A stretch of DNA of 6,846 bases from Prevotellaceae bacterium (GTDB lineage Bacteria; Bacteroidota; Bacteroidia; Bacteroidales; Bacteroidaceae). A program made the translations under genes and the position numbers. Shown here one piece after another: positions 1 through 5,953 of this stretch. Location of the stretch: contig JAJPYW010000198.1 in NCBI GenBank assembly GCA_021204715.1, positions 1 to 6,846 on the forward strand, read 5' to 3'. The notes beneath the pieces are model-generated. The model was not told where the DNA came from. It was given only the letters and a program-made list of their open reading frames with translations, and ran no database searches. Numbering within the stretch: the first letter of the stretch is position 1; every line of letters starts with the position of its first letter.

Positions 1-109
1 AAAAGGGCGATTTCCAGCCCGACGCCCATGTGAACGGGTTGGCCGGCTGTAATTTAATGGCTTTAATCTTCAACAACTTCTCTGCAAACAATCTTTCTAA
101 ATTTTTCAT
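1..109 (-). CDS. pyrE: Orotate phosphoribosyltransferase, N-terminal part (truncated by window edge)
   Basis: Only the first 36 codons are present, read leftward from the ATG at 109-107 and cut at base 1. The protein begins MKNLERLFAEKLLKIKAIKL and continues to a TWASGWKSPF segment at residues 27-36, which matches the N-terminus of Bacteroidetes PyrE as I know it (the family reads on into Y-C-D-N-R). PyrE joins orotate to PRPP to make orotidine 5'-monophosphate in pyrimidine synthesis and is cytoplasmic. It lies downstream of recX on the same strand but is separated from it by about 300 bp and has its own promoter (143-172), so it is probably transcribed on its own. The catalytic PRPP-binding loop lies outside the window. 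Family assignment rests on this short N-terminus alone. Confidence 0.85.
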   Translation of the reverse strand, partial: MKNLERLFAEKLLKIKAIKLQPANPFTWASGWKSPF

Positions 110-411
110 GACTATAATGAATTATACATACTAAGTATGGCACAAAAATACGTGAATCCGCCGAAAATCAAAAATGAATACGAAGTTTTTTATTCATGCA
201 GGTCATATTCACCGCTCAAGCCGCTTTCAGGGTATTTGTTCCCATGATATTCAGCTTGTTCTTCCTATTCAGCTTATTAGTTCTTCCCGTTCAGCTTATT
301 AGTTCTTCCCGTTCAGCTTGTCAGTTCTTCCTGTTCAGCTTGTCAGTTCTTCCTGTTCAGCTTGTCAGTTATTCCTGTTCAGCTTATCAGTTCTAATCCC
401 GTTCAGCGTAT
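110..411. other. recX-pyrE spacer: promoter plus tandem repeats, no gene
   Basis: This gap of about 300 bp holds the pyrE promoter on its left side and most of the 22-bp repeat array on its right side. The open frames on the plus strand here simply read through the repeats (Ser/Leu/Phe-rich translations) and are not credible genes. Between about 173 and 249 I see nothing recognisable. No classical hairpin-plus-T terminator for recX is visible. Confidence 0.75.
143..172 (-). promoter_or_regulatory. Bacteroidetes-type promoter for pyrE
   Basis: On the minus strand TATTTTTG (plus-strand 143-150) fits the -7 consensus TAnnTTTG exactly. A TTTG (169-172) lies 18 bp upstream, at close to the expected -33 spacing. 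Transcription would start near 137, giving a leader of about 27 nt before the pyrE ATG. No obvious Shine-Dalgarno sequence is seen, which is normal in this phylum. Confidence 0.7.
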
Positions 412-445
412 CTATTCTTCCCATTCACCCTGTTCGTACTCCCCG
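250..445. repeat. 22-bp tandem repeat (minisatellite) between recX and pyrE
   Basis: Units begin at 250, 268, 290, 312, 334, 356, 378, 402 and 424. Lengths are 18, 22, 22, 22, 22, 22, 24, 22 and 22 bp. A typical unit starts TTCAGCTTGTCAG and ends TTCTTCCTG. Units at 268 and 290 are identical to each other, as are those at 312 and 334. The copies at 250, 402 and 424 are degraded. Because 22 is not a multiple of three and the minus-strand unit contains two TGA triplets, the array cannot code for a repeat protein. Copies from 402 onward overlap the recX stop codon and its last codons. I found no strong hairpin within the unit. Confidence 0.9.
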
Positions 446-1023
446 CAACCATCCTCTTCTCCGGACAGGGAGAGGCAATGGCGTATGTCGTCCATTTCGT
501 ATCCGCGCCCCAAGGCGAAACGCGCGAGCTTGCCTTCCATTTCGTAGCGGGAGGCGGCGCTCACGCTCCTGCGTTTCAACTCCAATAGCTTCTGCAGGGT
601 GTCCAAGTAGGCGTGGCGGTCAATCTCTTCGAGCAACGGGCGGTAGACTTCGGGCGCAATCTCTTTCTGCTTTAACGCCTGCGCTATCTTCACCTTGCCC
701 CACTTGGCGAAGCGGAACTTGTCGTTGATGAAGGCGCGGCAGAAGCGCTGCCCGTCGATGAACTTCTCCTGCTCCAAACGGTCGAGTATGCGCTCCACAT
801 CGGCTTCGTCCACTTTCCAACGGCGCAGCTTCTCCCTTGCGTCGGCACGGCATTGCTCGGCTGCCGAGCAGAAAGCCGCCATGCGGCCAAGCGCTTCCGA
901 GGCTGTCAGCTGTTTCATCTGCTTGGTAGGTTTTGTAGGGTTCGCAAGTTCCGTTCCTTCTGTCTCGTCGGCTTTTATCGCCTTGTCTGTTTTATTCTGT
1001 CTTATTCCGTCTCTTCTTTCCAT
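412..1023 (-). CDS. recX: Recombination regulator RecX
   Basis: RecX binds RecA filaments and modulates recombination and SOS activity in the cytoplasm. The RecX three-helix repeats are visible from about residue 40 to 185. They include the family-typical F-I-D-x-x-R-F stretch at 88-94, followed by N-D-K-F-R-F-A-K-W-G at 100-109 and K-I-x-Q-A-L at 112-117, and end at ALGRGYEMDDI (170-180). The encoded 203 aa is longer than usual for RecX (E. coli 166 aa). Residues 1-35 are a Lys/Thr/Glu-rich, unconserved-looking extension, so the Met at residue 36 (ATG at 918-916, giving MKQLTASEAL and 168 aa) may be the true start. The last 10 or so residues (YEQGEWEE) come from degenerate copies of the adjacent 22-bp repeat. 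It follows prmC on the same strand with a 43-nt gap if the long start is used, so co-transcription is likely. Confidence 0.85.
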   Translation of the reverse strand: MERRDGIRQNKTDKAIKADETEGTELANPTKPTKQMKQLTASEALGRMAAFCSAAEQCRADAREKLRRWKVDEADVERILDRLEQEKFIDGQRFCRAFINDKFRFAKWGKVKIAQALKQKEIAPEVYRPLLEEIDRHAYLDTLQKLLELKRRSVSAASRYEMEGKLARFALGRGYEMDDIRHCLSLSGEEDGCGEYEQGEWEE

Positions 1024-1044
1024 ATCTTCTGTCTTATTCCGTCT
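995..1044. repeat. 18-bp direct repeat across the recX start
   Basis: TTCTGTCTTATTCCGTCT occurs identically at 995-1012 and 1027-1044, a 32-bp period. A further partial echo (GTCTTATTCTTCT) lies at 1041-1053. The whole 950-1070 stretch is T/C-rich on the plus strand (purine-rich in the transcript), much like the repeat array beyond the other end of recX. The first copy lies inside the annotated recX N-terminal extension and the second upstream of its start. Confidence 0.85.
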
Positions 1045-1066
1045 TATTCTTCTCTTCCCGTTTCTT

Positions 1067-1903
1067 TCATCTTGTCGCCCTTACAAACCGGTCGTTGTCC
1101 GAGATGTCTTTCATCAGGCGGACATCCCTGTAGCCCTCCCTTTGGAACAAGGCGGCTACCTCACGGCCGAACGCCCGGTTGATTTCCACATAGACCTTGC
1201 CGCCTTGCCGCAACAGCCGCGCTCCCCACGCCGCTATACTGCGGTAGAACAGCAGCGCGTCGTCATCGGGTACAAAGAGTGCCTGTGCAGGCTCCCAGTC
1301 TAATACATTGCGGTCCATTTCCCGCTTCTCGGCTTCCCTCACGTAGGGCGGGTTGCTCACAATGACGTCGAAGCGCGCCGTTTCATCCGTCGCCGTCTCC
1401 AACATATCCCGCTTGCGCAGGCACACCTTGCCGCCCAACGCATTGTTGTTCTGCCGGGCTACGGCCAACGCCGCTTCCGATATGTCCCACGCCTCCACGC
1501 AGGCGTCCGGAATAGCGATGGACAAGCTCACGGCCACGCAGCCGCTGCCCGTACCCATGTCCAAGATACTTGCCCCCGCAGCCGTCTCTTTCACAATCAT
1601 CTCGGTGAGTTCTTCCGTTTCCGGACGGGGTATGAGCACCGCCGGCGACACCCGGAACGTGTGCTGCATGAAGCGCGCCGTGCCTTGGATGTACTGTATA
1701 GGCTCGAAATGGGAGAGGCGGGTGAGAATCTCTGCCAATTTATGCACGTCATTCGCAGATAAAGTTATATCTTTGCCGGAATAATAATCCACCGCGCTTA
1801 TTCCCAACATCTCACAGCACACGATGCGCGCGAGGTTGGCGGCCTCGTTTGCCGTGTAATGTTCCTGCAAGGTGCGGCGTATGTAGGGAACGATGGTTCT
1901 CAT
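1067..1903 (-). CDS. prmC: Peptide chain release factor N5-glutamine methyltransferase (PrmC/HemK)
   Basis: PrmC methylates the glutamine of the GGQ motif in release factors RF1 and RF2 using S-adenosylmethionine, which speeds translation termination. The 278 aa match the family length (E. coli 277). An N-terminal helical domain covers about residues 1-90, followed by the conserved I-P-R-P-E-T-E-E at 91-98. The SAM-binding loop ILDMGTGSGCVAVSLS is at 113-128, the acidic strand end W-D at 139-140, and the diagnostic active-site NPPY at 184-187 with VRE after it. The C-terminal strand motif G-G-K-V-Y-V-E is at 234-240. The start at 1903 fits family length and faces ribD across a 58-bp gap. recX lies downstream and is probably co-transcribed. 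Nothing appears to be missing. Confidence 0.95.
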   Translation of the reverse strand: MRTIVPYIRRTLQEHYTANEAANLARIVCCEMLGISAVDYYSGKDITLSANDVHKLAEILTRLSHFEPIQYIQGTARFMQHTFRVSPAVLIPRPETEELTEMIVKETAAGASILDMGTGSGCVAVSLSIAIPDACVEAWDISEAALAVARQNNNALGGKVCLRKRDMLETATDETARFDVIVSNPPYVREAEKREMDRNVLDWEPAQALFVPDDDALLFYRSIAAWGARLLRQGGKVYVEINRAFGREVAALFQREGYRDVRLMKDISDNDRFVRATR

Positions 1904-1929
1904 AAAGTGTACAGGGATGCTTCGTGTGG

Positions 1930-1937
1930 CAAAAATA
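1930..1937 (-). promoter_or_regulatory. Probable -7 element for prmC
   Basis: The minus-strand octamer TATTTTTG matches the Bacteroidetes TAnnTTTG -7 consensus and is the same octamer used upstream of pyrE. It sits 27 nt upstream of the prmC ATG. No TTTG is present at the proper -33 spacing (nearest is a TTG only 12 bp upstream), so the call is weaker than for pyrE. I could not find a matching plus-strand promoter for ribD in the same 58-bp gap. Confidence 0.45.
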
Positions 1938-1961
1938 GGAAGAATCCGTCAATATTGAAGT

Positions 1962-3008
1962 ATGGAAGATGAAAAATACATGCGGCGCTGCCTGCAGATA
2001 GCAAGAAACGGTCTGTGCGGCACGGCTCCCAACCCCATGGTGGGCGCGCTCTTGGTGTGCGGCGGGCGCATTATAGGCGAGGGCTACCACGTGCGGTGCG
2101 GCGGGGCGCATGCCGAAGTGAACGCCATCAGCAGCGTGAAGGACGCTTCCTTGCTGCGGCAAGCCACCCTGTATGTCACCTTGGAGCCTTGTTCCCATTA
2201 CGGGAAGACGCCCCCTTGTGCCGACCTTATCATCGAGAAGCAGATACCCCGCATTGTCGTGGGCTGTGTGGATCCCTTCCCACAAGTGGCGGGGCGGGGC
2301 ATACGCAAGCTGCAAGAGGCGGGTAGGGAAGTGGTGGTAGGCGTGTTGGAGGAGGAGTGCCGCCGGCTCAACCGCCGCTTCATTACCTTTCACACCAAGG
2401 CACGTCCCTACATCACGTTGAAGTGGGCCGAGTCGGCCGACGGTTATATAGACCGCTTGCGGCAGGCGGGCACGCCCGCGCGCCTCTCCACCCCTTTGAC
2501 CGCCATGGCGGTGCATAAAAGACGTTCCGAGCACGCCGCCATCATGGTGGGCACCCGCACGGCTTTGTTGGACAACCCCCGCTTGGACACACGCCATTGG
2601 TGCGCGCCTGCCCCCGTGCGTGTGGTGTTGGACCGCGAAGGAAAGCTGCCCCGCGCGCTGCACCTTTTCGACGGCACCGAGCCCACGCTCGTCTTTACCG
2701 CCGCTCGTGGCGAATACGCCGGCATGCCGGGTGTGGAGTCTATACCTACTGATTTCAACGTCGATGTGCTGCTGCAAGTGTTGCAGGAACTGCATGCCCG
2801 TAGTCTCCAGTCGCTCTTGGTGGAGGGCGGCTGCCGCTTGCTGCAATCCTTCCTCGACGCGGGCTTGTGGGATGAAATTTATGTGGAAGAGAGTACTGTG
2901 CGGCTCGGCGGCGGCGTGGCCGCGCCCCAAGTGGGGCGCCACGTTCCTTATACACGGGAGCGCGTCTTCGGCCGCGGTTTCCGCCATTACCAAGCACCGG
3001 CATCTTAA
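1962..3008 (+). CDS. ribD: Bifunctional riboflavin biosynthesis deaminase/reductase RibD
   Basis: RibD carries out two successive riboflavin steps: deamination of diaminohydroxyphosphoribosylaminopyrimidine, then NADPH-dependent reduction of the ribosyl side chain. Of 348 aa, residues 1-145 form the cytidine-deaminase-like zinc domain. H50-A-E52 supplies a zinc ligand and the catalytic Glu, and P76-C77-S-H-Y-G-K-T-P-P-C86 supplies the two Cys ligands. The family motif V-D-P-F-P-Q-V-A-G-R-G-I is at 103-114. Residues 148-345 are the reductase domain, with RPYITLKWAESADGYID (148-164), IMVGTRTALLDNP (194-206), and the LLVEGG loop at 285-290. All key residues are present. It is divergent from prmC and is followed 15 nt later by the GT39 gene. 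No other rib gene is in the window, so it is either a scattered rib gene or the head of the glycosyltransferase operon. Confidence 0.96.
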   Translation: MEDEKYMRRCLQIARNGLCGTAPNPMVGALLVCGGRIIGEGYHVRCGGAHAEVNAISSVKDASLLRQATLYVTLEPCSHYGKTPPCADLIIEKQIPRIVVGCVDPFPQVAGRGIRKLQEAGREVVVGVLEEECRRLNRRFITFHTKARPYITLKWAESADGYIDRLRQAGTPARLSTPLTAMAVHKRRSEHAAIMVGTRTALLDNPRLDTRHWCAPAPVRVVLDREGKLPRALHLFDGTEPTLVFTAARGEYAGMPGVESIPTDFNVDVLLQVLQELHARSLQSLLVEGGCRLLQSFLDAGLWDEIYVEESTVRLGGGVAAPQVGRHVPYTRERVFGRGFRHYQAPAS

Positions 3009-3023
3009 TCAATCAATGCGTTT

Positions 3024-4712
3024 ATGAAAACAGAAAGCACCAACCCATCATCGTCTGCCGCCGACGACGCCTTTGCCGCCATGCGAAACAACCCCGTGTG
3101 TCCATTGTCCAAGGAACCGTGCGGTGAGTACCTATTATATATAGGTATATTGATAGCCTTGCTCCCCGTGCTTTTCTTGCGCGACTTCACGCCTTCCAAC
3201 GAGTTGCGCTATTTGAGTATCGCCGACGAAGCCTTGCGCAACCACACCTTTTTCGCCTTTACCGACCATGGCGAGCCTTACGCCGACAAGCCGCCGCTCT
3301 ACTTGTGGTTGGTAATGTTGTGCCGCGCCTTGACGGGCGCCCACCGTATGTGGCTCTTGTCGCTCTTCTCGCTTGTTCCCGCTTGGGGCATAGTGCGGGT
3401 AATGGACCGCTGGTCGGCCGGAGAACTCACCGAAGAGACACGCCCCTTGGCCCGCTTGATGCTCTTGACGAGCGTGCTTTTCCTCGGTTCGGCCGTCACC
3501 CTGAGGATGGACATGCTCATGTCGCTCTTCATCGTGCTTTCCCTGCGTGTGTTTTGGCAACTCTATAAAGGCAGCAGCCATTTTGATCGCGACAGGTGGC
3601 TCTTCCCCCTATGGATATTCTTGGCTGTGTTTACCAAAGGGCCGCTTGGCCTGCTCATTCCGCTTTGCTGCACGGCGGTGTTCCTTGCCGTGTCCGGGCA
3701 GTTGCGCACTTTCTTCCGCTATTGGGGCTGGCGCACGTGGTGCCTGCTGCTCGTTTGTTGCATCGTGTGGTTTGCCTGCGTCTATGCCGAAGGCGGCAGC
3801 CGCTATCTCTACAACTTGGCCGTGCACCAAACGGTGGGACGTGCCGTGAACTCCTTCCACCACGACGCGCCCTTCTATTACTACGCCGTCAGCGTTTGGT
3901 ACAGCATCCTGCCTTGGTCGCTGCTCTCGGTGGGCATCATCGTGGCCGCCTTGCGCCGCAAGTTCGCGCGCGGTGACTTGCAGCGTTTCTATCTCACTAT
4001 CTCGGTCACCACCTTCGTGTTGCTCTCTGTCATCAGTGCCAAGTTGCAGATATACCTACTGCCCGCCATTCCCTTCTTCATCTACATAGCGGCGATGCTC
4101 TTGCCCCGCTTCCACGACAACCTTTGGACACGCCTCTCGCTGACGGTGCCTGCCGTTATTTTCACCTTGGCGTTGCCTGCCGTGCTTGTGCTGCGCCGGC
4201 AGGAAGAGCCGGCTTACCTGCACCACTGCATGGTGTATGTGGCCGCCGGTATATTTACCTTGCAAGGCCTTGGCACGCTCTGCCTGCTCTATGCCCGCCG
4301 CCGCCGTATTCCTGTAGTGAAGGCGGCGCGCTTCATGGGCGTGTGTCTGCTCTTGGCTGTCTTCGCAGGCGGCTGGGCCATGCCCGCCATTAATCCCGAA
4401 ACAGGCTATGGCGCGCTTTGCAAGAAGGCGTTGGAGCTGTCACGGGAATATGGCATCGACGACATACGCGCGTGGCACATATCCCGTCCGCAGCCTATGG
4501 ATGTCTACTTGGGCAAGCCATTCACTGTGTTGGATGACGAGGCGGAGCCTGATACCGATGCCGGCACGCCCTACCTCTTGCTCACGCGCAAGCGCTATTT
4601 GCCCCGCATATCCTCGCCCACAGTATCGGTAGTGGGACGCTTCGCCATTGTGGTGGTGCGCCCCACGGGCAACCCGCCCGATGCCGCCGCGTCTGTCAAC
4701 TTAAACAAGTAA
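3024..4712 (+). CDS. ArnT/PMT-like (GT39-type) integral membrane glycosyltransferase
   Basis: This 562-aa protein is highly hydrophobic, with roughly 10-12 membrane segments between residues 36 and 455 and a soluble C-terminal part (about 456-562). Enzymes of this family take a sugar from a polyprenyl-phosphate carrier and transfer it, on the periplasmic side, to lipid A, protein or another acceptor. The signature first periplasmic loop is clear: TPSNELRYLSIADEAL at 56-71, then Y86-A-D-K-P-P-L-Y at 86-93. It aligns with ArnT D-E-T-R-Y and F-E-K-P. Next comes LRMDMLMSLF (160-169), and a conserved TKGPLG at 204-209. The position that is Asp in ArnT D-E-T-R-Y is Asn59 here, while Glu60 and Arg62 are kept. 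It starts 15 nt after ribD and ends 7 nt before the next gene. The sugar and acceptor cannot be read from the sequence. The neighbouring GT2 is the likely donor-maker. Confidence 0.87.
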   Translation: MKTESTNPSSSAADDAFAAMRNNPVCPLSKEPCGEYLLYIGILIALLPVLFLRDFTPSNELRYLSIADEALRNHTFFAFTDHGEPYADKPPLYLWLVMLCRALTGAHRMWLLSLFSLVPAWGIVRVMDRWSAGELTEETRPLARLMLLTSVLFLGSAVTLRMDMLMSLFIVLSLRVFWQLYKGSSHFDRDRWLFPLWIFLAVFTKGPLGLLIPLCCTAVFLAVSGQLRTFFRYWGWRTWCLLLVCCIVWFACVYAEGGSRYLYNLAVHQTVGRAVNSFHHDAPFYYYAVSVWYSILPWSLLSVGIIVAALRRKFARGDLQRFYLTISVTTFVLLSVISAKLQIYLLPAIPFFIYIAAMLLPRFHDNLWTRLSLTVPAVIFTLALPAVLVLRRQEEPAYLHHCMVYVAAGIFTLQGLGTLCLLYARRRRIPVVKAARFMGVCLLLAVFAGGWAMPAINPETGYGALCKKALELSREYGIDDIRAWHISRPQPMDVYLGKPFTVLDDEAEPDTDAGTPYLLLTRKRYLPRISSPTVSVVGRFAIVVVRPTGNPPDAAASVNLNK

Positions 4713-4719
4713 GCGAAGC

Positions 4720-5211
4720 ATGAAAATGCCCCGTTATCCATTCTCCGCTAAAGCCGCCGTCCTTGTGGCGTGCGTGGTCTGCGCCGCCTGCAAGATAGTG
4801 TACGGCGGGCTACGCATTGTCCCCACACGGAACGGCGAGTTGCGCTTGGAGAAGCCGCCGCTCATCCCGGCATCCTACGCCATGGAGTGTATGGTGACGT
4901 GGTGGGATGAGATATTCAAAAATTCCCCCCCCCTCCTTCATTTAACAGCTACCGCACCGGCTGTTGCAGCCGACGGTATAACCAAGACCTCACCGTCTAC
5001 TTCCTCACTGACCGCCGACAAGTGGTGCTTCCGAGCGGACACCCTGCTTATGTCGTTGGCCGTAGCCGTGCTGCCCGTCGGCGCATGGCTCTTCTTGCTG
5101 TGTCCCTTCAGGTTGCCGGGCGGCATTACCGCGCCAACCGCCGCTACCACGACGAGTATCTACTACACCACCTTGCTGAAAGAAACAGATAACGATATAC
5201 AAGATGAATAA
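4720..5211 (+). CDS. Small two-TM membrane protein of unknown function, possibly frame-disrupted
   Basis: I do not recognise this family. The frame as it stands gives 163 aa: a short basic N-terminus, TM1 at about 10-30, a non-cytoplasmic region to about 105, TM2 at 107-130 (LLMSLAVAVLPVGAWLFLL), and a Thr-rich tail. It starts 7 nt after the GT39 stop. Its stop overlaps the GT2 start by 8 bp (ATGAATAA), which suggests translational coupling. A run of nine C (4925-4933) interrupts it. After the run, codon use for about 80 bp is much better in the frame starting one base earlier, which stays open to a TAA at 5190-5192. The frame shown regains good codon use over TM2. The gene may therefore carry compensating indels, be phase-variable, be decaying, or reflect a sequence error. 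A lipobox-like LVAC at 15-18 has too short a hydrophobic stretch to convince. Confidence 0.6.
   Translation: MKMPRYPFSAKAAVLVACVVCAACKIVYGGLRIVPTRNGELRLEKPPLIPASYAMECMVTWWDEIFKNSPPLLHLTATAPAVAADGITKTSPSTSSLTADKWCFRADTLLMSLAVAVLPVGAWLFLLCPFRLPGGITAPTAATTTSIYYTTLLKETDNDIQDE
4925..4933 (+). repeat. Nine-C homopolymer tract inside the small membrane protein gene
   Basis: Nine consecutive C lie in codons 69-72 of the gene at 4720. With nine C the 163-aa frame is read. One C fewer leads to a TAA at 4943-4945, and one more (or two fewer) leads into an alternative open frame ending at 5190-5192. Homopolymers this long are prone to slippage and to sequencing error. Confidence 0.9.
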
Positions 5212-5941
5212 GACAAGCCAATACGAACTCACCGTCATCGTTCCCGTGTTCAACGAAGAAGACAACATCGCCGCCTTGGAAGAGCGCCTTTCGGCCTACC
5301 TGCCGCAAGCCTTGCGCACCACTTGTGTGCTTTTCGTGAACGACGGTTCCAAAGACACCAGCTTGGAGCGCATCATGGAAGTGTGCGCGCGCCACGAGGG
5401 TTTCTTTTACCTCTCCTTGGCACGCAACGGCGGGCTGAGTGCCGCCTTGAAAGCCGGCATCGACGCCACGGAATCTCCTTACGTGGGCTACATGGACGCC
5501 GACTTGCAGACTACGCCCGACGACTTCAACCTGCTGCTGCCCCACGTTGAAAGCTACGAGCTTGTGATGGGCATCCGCGCCAACCGCAAGGACTCCGGCT
5601 TCAAGAAGTTCCAGTCTAAGTTTGCCAACGGCTTCCGCCGCATGATGACGCACGACGGCGTTCAGGACACCGGCTGTCCCTTGAAGATACTGCACACCGA
5701 CACGGCCAAGCGCATTCCCTTCTTCACCGGCATGCACCGCTTCCTGCCCGCGTTGGTCTTGCTGCAGGAAGGACGCGTCAAGCAAGTGCCCGTGCGCCAC
5801 TTCCCGCGCACGGCGGGCGTCTCCAAGTACCACTTGTGGAACCGCTTGGTGGCTCCCTTCATGGATTGCTTCGCCTACCGTTGGATGAAGAAACGCTACA
5901 TCAACTACCGTGTGGCCGACGACAACTTCACCCGTGCTTAA
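5204..5941 (+). CDS. GT2 glycosyltransferase, DPM1/ArnC-like polyprenyl-phosphate sugar transferase
   Basis: GT-A fold enzyme expected to transfer a sugar from a nucleotide donor to a polyprenyl phosphate on the cytoplasmic face. Visible motifs in the 245 aa are IVPVFNEEDNI (12-22) and VNDGSKD (45-51) for nucleotide binding, ARNGGLSAALKAGI (73-86), and metal-binding D98-A-D100 followed by LQ. Further on are D155-T-G-C-P-L-K (155-161), G-M-H-R-F at 176-180, and R199-x-x-x-R-x-x-G-V-S-K-Y-H (to 210), which resembles the R-x-G-x-S-K-Y region of the DPM1 family. Unlike ArnC (about 320 aa with two C-terminal TM helices), it ends right after the catalytic domain, so membrane docking probably depends on its neighbours. 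It overlaps the preceding gene by 8 bp, and the LAB_N gene begins 12 nt after its stop. Donor sugar is unknown. Confidence 0.9.
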   Translation: MNKTSQYELTVIVPVFNEEDNIAALEERLSAYLPQALRTTCVLFVNDGSKDTSLERIMEVCARHEGFFYLSLARNGGLSAALKAGIDATESPYVGYMDADLQTTPDDFNLLLPHVESYELVMGIRANRKDSGFKKFQSKFANGFRRMMTHDGVQDTGCPLKILHTDTAKRIPFFTGMHRFLPALVLLQEGRVKQVPVRHFPRTAGVSKYHLWNRLVAPFMDCFAYRWMKKRYINYRVADDNFTRA

Positions 5942-5953
5942 CGACCGACATTC

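Noticed and set aside
196..728. Plus-strand open frames through the 22-bp repeats into recX
   Set aside because: The translations are only the repeat read in shifting frames followed by antisense recX. There is no plausible start context or domain.
1812..2993. Long antisense open frame (393 codons, minus strand) opposite ribD and the prmC start
   Set aside because: It overlaps two conserved genes with intact motifs, and its translation has no recognisable family features.
3130..3146. AT-rich inverted repeat ACCTAT-n5-ATAGGT inside the GT39 gene
   Set aside because: It lies in the codons of the first TM helix (YLLYIGIL). The stem is only 6 bp and AT-rich, and no gene start follows it. Probably chance.
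4762..4773. Lipoprotein signal (LVAC lipobox at residues 15-18) in the small membrane protein
   Set aside because: A Lys at residue 11 leaves only about six hydrophobic residues before the Cys, too short for a signal peptide. A TM helix fits better.
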